Positions 36,388-44,896 of a stretch of DNA of 64,000 nt are shown here, in pieces. The first letter of the stretch is position 1; the number at the start of each line of letters is the position of its first letter. The notes below the pieces were generated by a model. That model saw nothing but the letters and a program-made list of their open reading frames with translations. It ran no database searches and was not told where the DNA came from. The translations under genes were made by a program, and so were the position numbers. The DNA is from Synechococcus sp. CS-1328 (GTDB lineage: Bacteria > Cyanobacteriota > Cyanobacteriia > PCC-6307 > Cyanobiaceae), in assembly GCF_025128095.1 (NCBI RefSeq), contig NZ_JAHLYT010000048.1, positions 124,001 to 188,000 on the forward strand, in the 5' to 3' direction.

Positions 36388-36557
36388 GGCAAGCGTGGCG
36401 GCGAAGGATCCCAGCCTGCTGCGGCAACCGCCAAGCCACATCCGCTGTTGGTCCGCCGCGCCCGATCGGACCTGACCACTGCCGCTGGTGCAGGGTGAAC
36501 CTTGCTGCCCCCACCAGTGGCGTTAAGGTGGCCTTCACGTACCTGGCCTCAGCAGCG

Positions 36558-38963
36558 GTGACCCTCACCCCCCTTCGCCCGGAGTCGCTCCAGCAGAGCG
36601 ATCCCCAGTCTGTGGCTGCCGGTGCGGCGGCGGCGGTTGAACGCGGCGAGGCTGGCGGCCAGCAGGGTCAGTCCCAGACTGATTTCCCCGCCACCGCGCC
36701 TGCGGCCAATCCGGTTTTTTACCGCACCTATTCCCGCAAGACGGCCACCGGCCGCGAGAGCTGGCATGAGGTGGCCGAACGCAACCTGGCCGGGCTGCGC
36801 AGCCTCGGGAACCTCTCGGAGGAGGACGTGAACCTGCTGCGTCGGATGCAGCAGCAGCAGATGGCTCTCCCTTCGGGCCGCTGGCTCTGGATCGGTGGCA
36901 CCGACTGGATCGAGCAACCGGAAAACTTCTCAGGTGCCTACAACTGCACCTCCACCAACCTGGTGGATTGGGAGGCATTCGGTCTGATGATGGACCTCGC
37001 CATGATGGGCTGTGGCACCGGCGCCATCATCGAGCCCCGTCTGATCAACCGGCTGCCGGCGGTGCGCAACCAATTGGTGATCACCGGGGTCAGCGACATC
37101 GGCGCCACCCCCGCAGGCCAGCGGCAGGAGACCACCAGCCACACGATCGAGGGCCACAAGGTCCACATCCGGGTGGGCGATACCCGCCGCGGTTGGGTTG
37201 ACAGCTATCAGCTGCTGCTTGAACTCTGCAGTGACCCACGCTTCGGCGAGGCTGAACAGGGCGGCACCGTCGAGATCTCGGTCGATCTCTCCGATGTGCG
37301 TCCCGTCGGTGAAACCCTCAAGGGCTTCGGCGGCATGGCCAACCCGGTGAAGTTGAAGGATCTCTATGGCCGGGTGGCCAAGATCCTCAACAAGGCCCGT
37401 GGCCGTCAGCTCAGCTCTGTGGAGTGCTGCCTGCTGATCGATGAGGCGGCGGTCACGATCGTGGCGGGCAACATTCGTCGCAGTGCCGGCATGCGTCAGT
37501 TCGCCGCCGATGACCTGCCCGCGGCTGGCGCCAAGGAGAACCTCTGGCAACAGGATGCTGCCGGCAACTGGCGGATCGATCCCGAGCGCGACGCGCTCCG
37601 GATGGCCAACCACACCCGCGTCTTTCACACCCGCCCGAGTCGTGAGACGGTGCTGGAGGCGGTGATCAAGCAGTTCCAGTCCGGCGAGGGCGCGATCCAG
37701 TTCGCCCCTGAGGCGATCGCCCGCTCCAACGCCGATCTGCTGCCCACCCCGGAGCTGCGCAGCGAGTTCATCGAGATCTATGTGGATCAGGGACGCGAGG
37801 AAGCAGGCCGCTGGCTGACGCTGCATCATCCGGAGATCAGTCCGGCCGAACTGGAGCATCGCCTGGGTCGCTACGGCCTCAACCCTTGCGGCGAAATCCT
37901 CGGCGACGATTTCCATTGCAACCTGGCTGAGATCCACCTCAACCGCATCGATCCTGCCGACCACAAAGCCCAGGAGGAGGCCTTCACGGCCGGTGGCCTG
38001 GCCGTGGCCTGCCTGCTCAACCACCGCTTCGAGGTGGAGCGTTACCGCCAGAGCCGCGCCTGGGATCCGATCGTGGGGGTGAGCTTCACCGGCCTGTTCG
38101 ACTTCTTCGTGCACGCCTTCGGCACCCCCTGGCTGAACTGGTGGGAAGCTGGCCGTCCTGCCACGTCCGAGGGCCTCAGTTTCAAGGCCCAGGAGGCCGC
38201 CTACCTGAGCCGCTGGAAGGAGATCGTCAACCAGGCGGTGTGGAACTACTGCGATCGCCACGGAATGCGCCGCCCCAACCGTTGCACCACGGTGCAGCCA
38301 GCCGGCACCAAGAGCCTGCTCACGGGTGCATCCCCCGGTTGGCATCCGCCCAAGGCCCAACGCTTCATCCGCCGCATCACCTTCCGCAAGAATGATCCGG
38401 TCGCCCTGGCCTGCATGGATTACGGCTACACCATCGTCCCCAGCCAGAGCGATAAGGATGAGCAGGGCCGGCTCCTGGATGATCCGTTTGATCCCCGTTG
38501 CACGGAGTGGCTGGTTGAAATCCCCACCCAGGTGAGCTGGGCCAACATCCCCGGTGCCGACAGGGTGGAGATCAACAACTTCTCTGCCTTAGCCCAGTTT
38601 GATTTCTATATGCAGGTGCAGCAGCACTACACGGCGCACAACACATCGGCCACCGTGGAGTTCCGTGAGGATGAGATTGAGCCCTTGGCTGATGCCATTT
38701 GGCAGGCCATTGATGAAGGAAAGGGATATATCTCTGCGGCTCTACTGGCCCGCTTCGATGCCAACGCTACCTTCCCGCGATTGCCGTTTGAGCCGATCGA
38801 TCATGCCACCTACGAACGCTTGCAACGTGAGGTGGAGCAGCGTCGCCATACGGTCGATTTCTTCGAAGCTCTGCGGCATTACGATGGTGGCGAATTGATC
38901 GAAGCCGGCCCGGCAGGATGTGATTCTGATAAGTGTCTGTTGCCGCTGGCCCAGCCCACATAG
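36558..38963 (+). CDS. nrdJ: Adenosylcobalamin-dependent ribonucleoside-triphosphate reductase (class II)
   Basis: The enzyme of about 801 residues reduces nucleotides to deoxynucleotides using coenzyme B12. Key cysteines are visible: C130 in YNCTSTNL, C444 in NPCGEIL, and a C-terminal shuttle pair C788 and C793 (CX4C) as in the Lactobacillus RtpR enzyme. MMGCGTGAIIEPRLINRLPA and QPAGTKSLLTGASPGWHPPK are also conserved. The start is uncertain: GTG 36558 is preferred; GTG 36495 adds 21 residues. No B12 riboswitch is seen in the short upstream gap. GC content falls in the last 350 bp, towards the low-GC sia-like cluster. Confidence 0.92.
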   Translation: MTLTPLRPESLQQSDPQSVAAGAAAAVERGEAGGQQGQSQTDFPATAPAANPVFYRTYSRKTATGRESWHEVAERNLAGLRSLGNLSEEDVNLLRRMQQQQMALPSGRWLWIGGTDWIEQPENFSGAYNCTSTNLVDWEAFGLMMDLAMMGCGTGAIIEPRLINRLPAVRNQLVITGVSDIGATPAGQRQETTSHTIEGHKVHIRVGDTRRGWVDSYQLLLELCSDPRFGEAEQGGTVEISVDLSDVRPVGETLKGFGGMANPVKLKDLYGRVAKILNKARGRQLSSVECCLLIDEAAVTIVAGNIRRSAGMRQFAADDLPAAGAKENLWQQDAAGNWRIDPERDALRMANHTRVFHTRPSRETVLEAVIKQFQSGEGAIQFAPEAIARSNADLLPTPELRSEFIEIYVDQGREEAGRWLTLHHPEISPAELEHRLGRYGLNPCGEILGDDFHCNLAEIHLNRIDPADHKAQEEAFTAGGLAVACLLNHRFEVERYRQSRAWDPIVGVSFTGLFDFFVHAFGTPWLNWWEAGRPATSEGLSFKAQEAAYLSRWKEIVNQAVWNYCDRHGMRRPNRCTTVQPAGTKSLLTGASPGWHPPKAQRFIRRITFRKNDPVALACMDYGYTIVPSQSDKDEQGRLLDDPFDPRCTEWLVEIPTQVSWANIPGADRVEINNFSALAQFDFYMQVQQHYTAHNTSATVEFREDEIEPLADAIWQAIDEGKGYISAALLARFDANATFPRLPFEPIDHATYERLQREVEQRRHTVDFFEALRHYDGGELIEAGPAGCDSDKCLLPLAQPT

Positions 38964-38977
38964 CCGTTCCAGATCAG

Positions 38978-39006
38978 ATGCTGCCAGCCAAAGTCTGGTG
39001 GCATCT
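38978..39006. other. Stem-loop between convergent nrdJ and the diguanylate cyclase gene
   Basis: An 11-bp stem (38978-38988 with 38996-39006, two G-U pairs) closes a 7-base loop. It lies just after the nrdJ stop and could end transcripts from either side. No T-run follows, so it is not a textbook intrinsic terminator. Confidence 0.4.
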
Positions 39007-39047
39007 CAGCCTGGAATGTTGCGATCTTGAGCGCGCCCACGATCAAT

Positions 39048-39090
39048 CTGATTGGCTTTAAGACTTGGATTGGTCCTGATTGGCTTTAAG
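39048..39090. repeat. 15-bp direct repeat in the nrdJ/cyclase intergenic region
   Basis: The sequence ctgattggctttaag occurs at 39048-39062 and again, exactly, at 39076-39090. The gap between convergent genes is 138 bp, and these copies fill much of its second half. Function unknown. Confidence 0.75.
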
Positions 39091-39101
39091 TCTCAGATTG
39101 A

Positions 39102-39974
39102 TCAGTCAATGCCGAACTGATGAAAGACACAGCGATCACGTCCGCTCTGCTTGGCTTCATAGAGAGCGGCGTCGGCACGTGTGAAGGTCTCCACGTAGGT
39201 TTCTCCAGGTTCGTGCTCTGCCAAGCCAGCACTCATGGTGACGCGCAATTCTTGGCCGTCTGCAGAGATTGTCAAGTTGCGCACATTCTGCAGGAGGCGG
39301 CTGACGATTTCCAGACTGGTCTTTGCACTGCTTCCGACGAAAAGAGCCAGAAACTCTTCTCCGCCCCAGCGGGCGCAAAGGTCGTATTCGCGCATGCCAC
39401 CCCTTAAGACTGCAGCCAGCTCAATCAAGACACGATCGCCCATGTCGTGGCCATAGGTATCGTTCACGGACTTGAAAAGGTCTGCGTCAAAGATGGCCAT
39501 GCAGTAGCTAGTGCCATGCCTGGAAGCGCGTTCATCCTCATCTCGGCAGCGATCAGCCATTAACCGGCGGTTGGGAATCCCGGTGAGCTGGTCATGGGTT
39601 GCCGCTTCATGCAGGCTTTGATTCAGATCTTTCAGCATCGCCTGATAGCGATCTGAAATTTTGATCACGCGCTCCAGTCGGTGCAGTTGCCTGTCATAGC
39701 GGTGCAACAGATTTGAGTGATGATGCGACGAAGCAGCGGCAGCAGCAGCAGCAATTTCAGCGGTGTTGTGAGCAGCACCATCGGAAGGTTTGTCAGTAGC
39801 GGCCTCAGCAGGGTGGTCAGTGTCGGTGACGTGCTCCAGCTTCGTCAGCTGCAGAGCCATGCGCCGCCAAAGTTGCTGGAGTGCGTCATGTAGAGGGTGG
39901 CCATGATGGGCTTCATCCTCCAAGAGTTGCTGCACCAGCAGCTCTAGCTCATCATTACTCTCCTTGGCGGTCAT
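39102..39974 (-). CDS. SiaD-like diguanylate cyclase (GGDEF)
   Basis: The 290-residue cytoplasmic protein ends in a GGDEF domain: DQLTGIPNRRLM, FDADLFKSVNDTYGHDMGD and the active site GGEEF. An RxxD inhibitory-site motif (REYD) sits exactly five residues before GGEEF. Upstream is a helical stretch (RYDRQLHRLERVIKISDRYQ) like that of Pseudomonas SiaD, where the helical region binds SiaC. A His/Ala-rich linker (about residues 60-85) precedes it. It should make c-di-GMP when activated by the SiaC-like protein encoded just upstream (5-bp gap). The family call by order of four genes is stronger than any single protein. Confidence 0.85.
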   Translation of the reverse strand: MTAKESNDELELLVQQLLEDEAHHGHPLHDALQQLWRRMALQLTKLEHVTDTDHPAEAATDKPSDGAAHNTAEIAAAAAAASSHHHSNLLHRYDRQLHRLERVIKISDRYQAMLKDLNQSLHEAATHDQLTGIPNRRLMADRCRDEDERASRHGTSYCMAIFDADLFKSVNDTYGHDMGDRVLIELAAVLRGGMREYDLCARWGGEEFLALFVGSSAKTSLEIVSRLLQNVRNLTISADGQELRVTMSAGLAEHEPGETYVETFTRADAALYEAKQSGRDRCVFHQFGID

Positions 39975-39979
39975 GATGA

Positions 39980-40375
39980 TCAGCTCTCTATGGTCATAAT
40001 ATCAAAAGGAAAGGAGTAGTCTTCCTTGAATTCCTCGCCTAGCTCGGCAGAGCGTGGATTGCGAGTATCGTAAATCCAGTGAACAGCAACATCTCCTCCT
40101 TCATCGAAAGCAGTTTGGAGAAGGTCAAAGATATCGATCATCGCTCGAATGCTGCTGGTATTGAGATAATTCAGTTTTAGGTTGATCCTCAGCGGCATCT
40201 TGCCAGTTTCCAGATAGTTCTCCACCCAAGAGATCACCTGGTCAAAGAGTTCGTAGGTGTTTTCCGGATAGGATTCACCGGTCATCACCAGCAGCCCCGC
40301 TGCCCAGTCAGCATCGATCGCAGGCGTCGACTGGCTGGCGGGAAGGCTGAGGTTTGGGCCGGTCGGCGAATCCAT
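39980..40375 (-). CDS. SiaC-like regulatory phosphoprotein (DUF1987)
   Basis: The 131-residue protein has the DUF1987 core GESYPENTYELFDQVISWVE then LKLNYLNTSSIRAM. In Pseudomonas SiaC the Thr of LNTSS is the site phosphorylated by SiaB; it is T73 here. Unphosphorylated SiaC binds SiaD and switches on c-di-GMP synthesis. ATG 40375 is preferred; GTG 40381 abuts the siaB-like stop. Six bases separate it from that stop, and five from the cyclase start, so the genes are one operon. The low GC of this region contrasts with its neighbours. Confidence 0.88.
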   Translation of the reverse strand: MDSPTGPNLSLPASQSTPAIDADWAAGLLVMTGESYPENTYELFDQVISWVENYLETGKMPLRINLKLNYLNTSSIRAMIDIFDLLQTAFDEGGDVAVHWIYDTRNPRSAELGEEFKEDYSFPFDIMTIES

Positions 40376-40381
40376 AGGCAC

Positions 40382-40930
40382 TCAGATGATGGCGCGAAGA
40401 CTGAAGAAGGCTCGTCCGTCGTCCAGCAGATCTAGGTTAGCTTCCAAGGGGCGCGAGGCGATCCGGGCAATCTGAATCAAGCCAAGGCCGGCGCCTGTGA
40501 CAGCCTCTTGATTGCGTGGTTGACGGAGTTGGCTTTTATAGAGTGCCTTGAGCTCCATCTTATCAAGTGCTGCAAGCTCCATGATTCGCTCCAACAGCTT
40601 TTCCCCATCAGCTTGCTCCACCACATTGCCAGCCGAGACCGAGTAGTGCAGCTCATCAGAGGCTGCGATCACGACGGTCGCGGTTGAGTCGGCTTCATTG
40701 TATCCTTGCGAATTGGTGTAATGACGGATATTCTGGCTCATTTCCACGTAGACACTGAACACATCAATCGCAGCTGTCTGGCTGGCCTCGATGGATTCAA
40801 TGTGATTTTTCAAGGCCAAACCGATCTCGCTGATGAGGCTGCGAGAGACGGGACCATTGAAGCAGATGAAAATACTTTCAGCGCTAAAGTATTGGCGTAA
40901 GGCTGACAGATTTTGGATCGTGATTGTCAT
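40382..40930 (-). CDS. SiaB-like protein kinase
   Basis: The 182-residue protein starts MTITIQNLSALRQYFSAESI and carries EMSQNIRHYTNSQGYNEADS, resembling the N-box of GHKL kinases. AGLGLIQIARIASRPLEANL follows, its Gly-rich ATP-lid region. This matches SiaB-family kinases, which phosphorylate SiaC and so keep SiaD off. No membrane segment is present. A 104-bp gap separates it from the phosphatase gene upstream, the only sizeable gap in the cluster. Confidence 0.85.
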   Translation of the reverse strand: MTITIQNLSALRQYFSAESIFICFNGPVSRSLISEIGLALKNHIESIEASQTAAIDVFSVYVEMSQNIRHYTNSQGYNEADSTATVVIAASDELHYSVSAGNVVEQADGEKLLERIMELAALDKMELKALYKSQLRQPRNQEAVTGAGLGLIQIARIASRPLEANLDLLDDGRAFFSLRAII

Positions 40931-41034
40931 GGCAAGATCCAGGACCGTGGCAGAATCCTTTCGGGCAGACTTAATGGTTGCATGCTCATGGTGGATGAGG
41001 GGCTGTCCGTAGAGAAAATGATTGGTATTGACAT

Positions 41035-42279
41035 CTACGGGAATCGAAACGACAACACGGTCACGTCGTCACGCTGGGGAAGAGCACCACGAAATTCAGC
41101 CAGGCTCTCTGAGAATGCCCGGCGCTGATCGGGAAGGGGCTTGGCGGCGTGCTGGAGGAGCCAGGCAGAGAACCGTTCGCTGCCCAGGCCGAAGCCATAC
41201 TCGCCACCGGATTGGTCAAGATAGCCATCAGTGGTGAGATAGTAGGTATATCCCTGACGCAAAGGAACATCATAATCTTGATAGGCTCCAATTCGGCGAT
41301 CACAGATGGCGCGATTGTCTCCTTTTTGCTTGATGACATCAACGCCGTTGCTTGCGTAGAGAGTGATCTTTGCACCTGCAAAGCGGATCAAGCGATTCTG
41401 AAAATCAATCAGAGCCAGGCCCATGTCCATGCTGGTGGCGATCGCCCGACTCAGCTGAGCATCTCCGAGCAGGCTCCGCATCGAATGGTCGATGGCCCGA
41501 AGCAGTGCCGCTGGGGAATCGAGTCCCATCTCCTGAACGGAACGATCCACGCCAGCTCTGGCCATCATCGTCATCATGGCTCCGGGGACGCCGTGGCCGG
41601 CACAGTCGGCCACGCCGACAAGGCAGCGATCGGGCTCAGTATGGAGGATGTAGTAATCACCACCAACGGTGTCACGAGGCTGCCAGAGGATGAAATGATC
41701 GTCGCCAAAGACATCTTTCAGCTGACGGTCGGGAAGAATGGAGCGCTGCAGCAAGCCCGCATAGCGAAGCGATTCTGAAATCTGGCGATTGGCATGAACA
41801 AGCTGCTTATTGGAGGAATCAATCTCGTCAAACGCCTGCCGCATGTTGGAGAGCAGGAGGTTAAAGGTGTGGGCAAGCAGGCTGACCTCGTCTTTCCCTT
41901 TGACGGTGAGATAGATATCGTGATCATTGCTTTCAATCCGGCGGGTTTCCTCGACCAGCCGGGCCAGAGGTGCAACGATCCGGGCGAAGATGATGCGATA
42001 GGAAATAATGGCAAGAACTGCCAGGATGAGCGTCAGCAGCAGGGAGACATAAACTGAAGATTGCTCGGCAGTCTCTCCTCTGAGCAGGGTAAAATTATAG
42101 ATAATCAGATACAACAGCACTCCGCCGTTGATCAGGGCGATCAGGGCGAAAGTCTTCTGGATCGAGAGGTGCTTCTGAGGGGCCATCAAGGTCCGACTGG
42201 TGTCTGCTCCGAATCGGGGGAGAATCATCTCCTCCGATTCGGGAACACGATGATCGGAACGGTAATAGATTTTATCCAT
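41035..42279 (-). CDS. SiaA-like membrane PP2C-type phosphatase with HAMP domain
   Basis: The 414-residue protein has two membrane segments (FALIALINGGVLLYLIIYNF, about residues 44-63, and VSLLLTLILAVLAIISYRII). A HAMP-like region follows (VAPLARLVEETRRIESNDHD), then a SpoIIE/PP2C phosphatase domain. Metal-binding motifs are intact: VGGDYYIL, VADCAGHGVPGAMM, TTDGYLDQ and RDDVTVLSF. In Pseudomonas SiaA dephosphorylates SiaC. The short loop between the two helices suggests the signal may be sensed in the membrane. ATG 42279 is chosen; the frame upstream overlaps nothing conserved. Confidence 0.85.
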   Translation of the reverse strand: MDKIYYRSDHRVPESEEMILPRFGADTSRTLMAPQKHLSIQKTFALIALINGGVLLYLIIYNFTLLRGETAEQSSVYVSLLLTLILAVLAIISYRIIFARIVAPLARLVEETRRIESNDHDIYLTVKGKDEVSLLAHTFNLLLSNMRQAFDEIDSSNKQLVHANRQISESLRYAGLLQRSILPDRQLKDVFGDDHFILWQPRDTVGGDYYILHTEPDRCLVGVADCAGHGVPGAMMTMMARAGVDRSVQEMGLDSPAALLRAIDHSMRSLLGDAQLSRAIATSMDMGLALIDFQNRLIRFAGAKITLYASNGVDVIKQKGDNRAICDRRIGAYQDYDVPLRQGYTYYLTTDGYLDQSGGEYGFGLGSERFSAWLLQHAAKPLPDQRRAFSESLAEFRGALPQRDDVTVLSFRFP

Positions 42280-42430
42280 GTCTGCTGCTTGTCCAGCGAA
42301 GGAACTGCCTCGGAGCTTGTGCCGACGTTGCGGAACCATGACGGTGGAAGCGGCAGGGAGGGAAATGCCTGTGGGACAATGGTGCAGCATTCGGGCAGTG
42401 GCTGCTGAGCCTCAACCCGAAGCGACCCCT

Positions 42431-42515
42431 GGAGGGGTGGTCGAGTGGTTGATGGCTCTGGTCTTGAAAACCAGCGAGGTGAAAGCCTCCGCGGGTTCGA
42501 ATCCCGCCCCCTCCG
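42431..42515 (+). tRNA. tRNA-Ser (anticodon TGA)
   Basis: The 85-base sequence folds as a class II tRNA. The acceptor stem is GGAGGGG/CCCCTCC with discriminator G. The anticodon stem is CTGGT/ACCAG around loop CTTGAAA (anticodon TGA), and the T arm is GCGGG-TTCGAAT-CCCGC. A long variable arm, required for tRNA-Ser, lies between. No CCA is encoded. It stands at the right edge of the low-GC sia-like cluster. Confidence 0.95.
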
Positions 42516-42760
42516 CTTTTCAGCTCCTTGAGGCCTCGCTCGAGCCCTTTGAAATGGCGGATGGTCGCCTTGGGGTTGGTTTCGCTTCGGGTCATGTCGC
42601 CACTTGCATCGACCCCCCGACTGTCTACCCAGCACCGTAGAGCCTCTGACTCCTGCCATGGTCAGAGGCCTGCAGGTTCTTCGCCGAGCCGAGCCTGGCT
42701 GAGCCGGAGTGATCGCCGCTCTGGATCACGGTGACGCATCACAGCCAGGGATGCAGCGCT
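42516..42760. other. Intergenic stretch after tRNA-Ser
   Basis: About 245 bp without a supported gene. Short T-run ctttt follows the tRNA directly and may help end its transcript. I see no second copy of the tRNA 3' end here that would mark an insertion. Confidence 0.4.
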
Positions 42761-43234
42761 TCAGACGGCCACGGAGGCGACGGACTTGTCTTCGGTGAGC
42801 CGGGTCTCGATGCTGGGAGGCAACCAGGCCGGATCGTCCAGGGCGGCGTGGAGGACATCCATCACCTCCAGGACCTTGGTGGTTTCGAGCAGATCGAGTT
42901 CGAGTGTGTCGGCCAGATGCTCGAGGATCAGTTGCTCCTGTTCGAGCAGGGGACCATCGGAGCGCATGATCTCCGCCGCCATGGCATAGGCGGTGTGACG
43001 TTGCCGCGGGTCGAGAACACTGGCTGCACGCTCCATCAGCCCCTCAGCTCCGAGCCGACGCAATTCGGCCAGCAGGTCATCCATCAGCGCAATCATCTGG
43101 GCTTCGCTGCGCTGGTTGTAGGGAGCCCGATAATCCAGCAGGTGGCGCAGGGAACGGGTGCCGGCGCGGGTGAGGCTGCCATCCCAGGAGACAGCAGCCA
43201 GTGCCACGGCGGCAAGGGCGGTGGGGGAATCCAT
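42761..43234 (-). CDS. TerB-like (tellurite resistance family) protein
   Basis: The 157-residue helical protein starts MDSPTALAAVALAAVSWDGS and continues LRHLLDYRAPYNQRSEAQMI, then YAMAAEIMRSDGPLLEQEQL. The conserved early Asp in AVSWDGS and the mid Asp/Glu (RSDGPLLEQE) fit the TerB/DjlA-like metal-binding fold. Members often sit with other Ter proteins; none are here, and actual tellurite resistance should not be assumed. ATG 43234 is used since the upstream frame is unlike the family. Confidence 0.7.
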   Translation of the reverse strand: MDSPTALAAVALAAVSWDGSLTRAGTRSLRHLLDYRAPYNQRSEAQMIALMDDLLAELRRLGAEGLMERAASVLDPRQRHTAYAMAAEIMRSDGPLLEQEQLILEHLADTLELDLLETTKVLEVMDVLHAALDDPAWLPPSIETRLTEDKSVASVAV

Positions 43235-43533
43235 GGAGCGGATCAGAGGAAGATCATCTCTATCACCAGTCAGACCCCCGCCGCACTTCGGTCGCCATTG
43301 CAACAGGCCCGGCTGTCTTGTCATGCAGATTCATGTTGATGCCCCACGTTGATGGCTTTCGTTGAGCCGGTGTGATTGGCATCTCCTCACATGGATCACC
43401 CTGTGGGACGCGATGGACACAGTTCAGGTCCCGGGCGCCAGATCTCAGCCTGTTGCACTACAGCCCAGCGACCGTCAGCGAAGGTTCTGCAGACCAGCGA
43501 CCATCAGCTGCGCCTGTGACAGTCGAGCCTCTA

Positions 43534-43923
43534 TCAATCGAACGCCTTGGACGGGCATTGCTTTCGAATACCGCCGTAGAAGAGCTGGTTGAAGCGATCC
43601 TCCCCCAGCTTTTCGACAAAATCAGCCTGCTTGGGGTACTGACCGAAGATGAAGCCGATCGCCATGCCTTCGTAGAGCCCCCGGTCGTAATCGGTCATCC
43701 GGCCGGGGTTTTCGGTTTTCATGCTGCCGCAGTAGAAGTCGACGGCCTGGCGCACCAGAAATTCGTTGTCGGCGGCCTCGGCAGTGGCCGCAGGACCCAG
43801 GACAAGGGCGAGGGCCGTGACCGCCATGGGCGCCAGTCTGTTCAGCAACGAGTCCCGCCTGCCAGTAGCTGGCTCTGGCGCAGGCCGGTCGGTTGTTGCT
43901 GCGCTGGAGCCAGTTGCGTGCAT
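43534..43923 (-). CDS. Probable exported small protein, unknown function
   Basis: The 129-residue product has a basic stretch then MAVTALALVLGPAATAEAAD, a likely signal peptide with Ala-X-Ala cleavage. The mature part of about 78 residues has two Cys (FYCGSMKTENPGRM and IRKQCPSK) that could form a disulfide. ATG 43827 would start right at the signal and is an alternative. It lies downstream of the MlaD-like gene on the same strand, 67 bp away, and could be part of that unit. No family recognised. Confidence 0.55.
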   Translation of the reverse strand: MHATGSSAATTDRPAPEPATGRRDSLLNRLAPMAVTALALVLGPAATAEAADNEFLVRQAVDFYCGSMKTENPGRMTDYDRGLYEGMAIGFIFGQYPKQADFVEKLGEDRFNQLFYGGIRKQCPSKAFD

Positions 43924-43990
43924 GTCAATCAAGGCTGACTCCCGCGTCAATCCCGGAGATCTTCCCATGCCTCCCCAGTCGGTTGCCGCG

Positions 43991-44896
43991 TCAGTTGGCT
44001 GTTTTGTCGGATGGATCTGCCTTGCTGGGAGGACTGACCAGAGGACTGGCCGGTTCCGGTTCGGCTGGTGAGTCGACCAGCAGGGGAGCGGCGAACATCT
44101 GCAGCAGGCGATTGGTGCCGGCGGTGAAGCGGCGGATCTCGCGCAGGGCTCCCACCAGTTCTGGTGTGGTCGTCTGCAGCACCTGATCGACCCGGCTGGA
44201 GGTCAGCCCCAGCTCAGCGCCCGTGCGCTGGTAGGCGCGCAGGGTGTCGCGGGTCAAGGCCGCCGTGCTGCCGGTCTCACGGTCGAGGGTGCCGGCCAGG
44301 CGACTCACATCCGCCAGTGTGCCGTTGAAGCGTCCGATCGCGCCGGGCAGGTCCTTCTCCACCACCTTCACGGTGCTCTGCAGGGTGTGATCCAGCTGCA
44401 GGCGTGTCTGGGCCAGCTCCTGCAGGAGATTGGCCACATTGGTGGGTGGGTCGTAGGGGATCAGCAGATCGCTGCGCACGGCCGCAGAGCCAGGCGGCCT
44501 CGGATCGGGGGAGATCGCGATTTCGCTGTCGCCGATCACGCCGGGCCGGGTGCCGTAGGCGCGGCTGCGTGGGCCCAGCAGCGAGCGATAGCGCCCCACG
44601 ATGCGCAGATCCACCACCACCACACCATCCGGCCCGAGCTGCACCCGATCCACCCGGCCGATGCGATAGCCCGAGAGGGTCACATGCACCCCTGGCCAGA
44701 TGCCGGTGGCATCGCTGGTCCGCAGGCGCGCTTCAAAGCTGTTGCGCCAGCGCAGCTGTTCGACAAGCATGCCGCGCATCACCCAGCCGCCCATCAGCAA
44801 GGCGCCGAGCAGGACGAGCCAGCCCAGACGGCTGACCACCGGTCGATCGAGTCGTGCCGGGGGGCGGTCAGGGGTGGCGGTCAGAGGCTCTGTCAT
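43991..44896 (-). CDS. MlaD family (MCE-domain) lipid transport protein
   Basis: The 301-residue protein has one N-terminal membrane anchor (LGWLVLLGALLMGGWVMRGM, about residues 24-43) and then the MCE domain: GIWPGVHVTLSGYRIGRVDR, then YGTRPGVIGDSEIAISPDPR. A long helical region follows (NLLQELAQTRLQLDHTLQST). MCE proteins bind and pass lipids between membranes with an MlaE permease and an MlaF ATPase; the plastid relative TGD2 handles phosphatidic acid. The start overlaps the upstream permease-like gene by 4 bp. No MlaF gene is adjacent. Confidence 0.85.
   Translation of the reverse strand: MTEPLTATPDRPPARLDRPVVSRLGWLVLLGALLMGGWVMRGMLVEQLRWRNSFEARLRTSDATGIWPGVHVTLSGYRIGRVDRVQLGPDGVVVVDLRIVGRYRSLLGPRSRAYGTRPGVIGDSEIAISPDPRPPGSAAVRSDLLIPYDPPTNVANLLQELAQTRLQLDHTLQSTVKVVEKDLPGAIGRFNGTLADVSRLAGTLDRETGSTAALTRDTLRAYQRTGAELGLTSSRVDQVLQTTTPELVGALREIRRFTAGTNRLLQMFAAPLLVDSPAEPEPASPLVSPPSKADPSDKTAN

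Noticed and set aside
36442-36557. Cobalamin riboswitch upstream of nrdJ
   Set aside because: The gap is about 120-170 bp including the upstream gene start, too short for the full riboswitch, and no B12-box-like sequence was seen.
42490-42515. Attachment site for an integrated element at the tRNA 3' end
   Set aside because: I looked for a second copy of the tRNA 3' end around 38.9-39.1 kb and 42.5-42.8 kb and found none; no integrase gene is present.
42278-42640. Open frame running through tRNA-Ser
   Set aside because: It overlaps the tRNA and the 5' end of the siaA-like gene; the tRNA fold is unambiguous.
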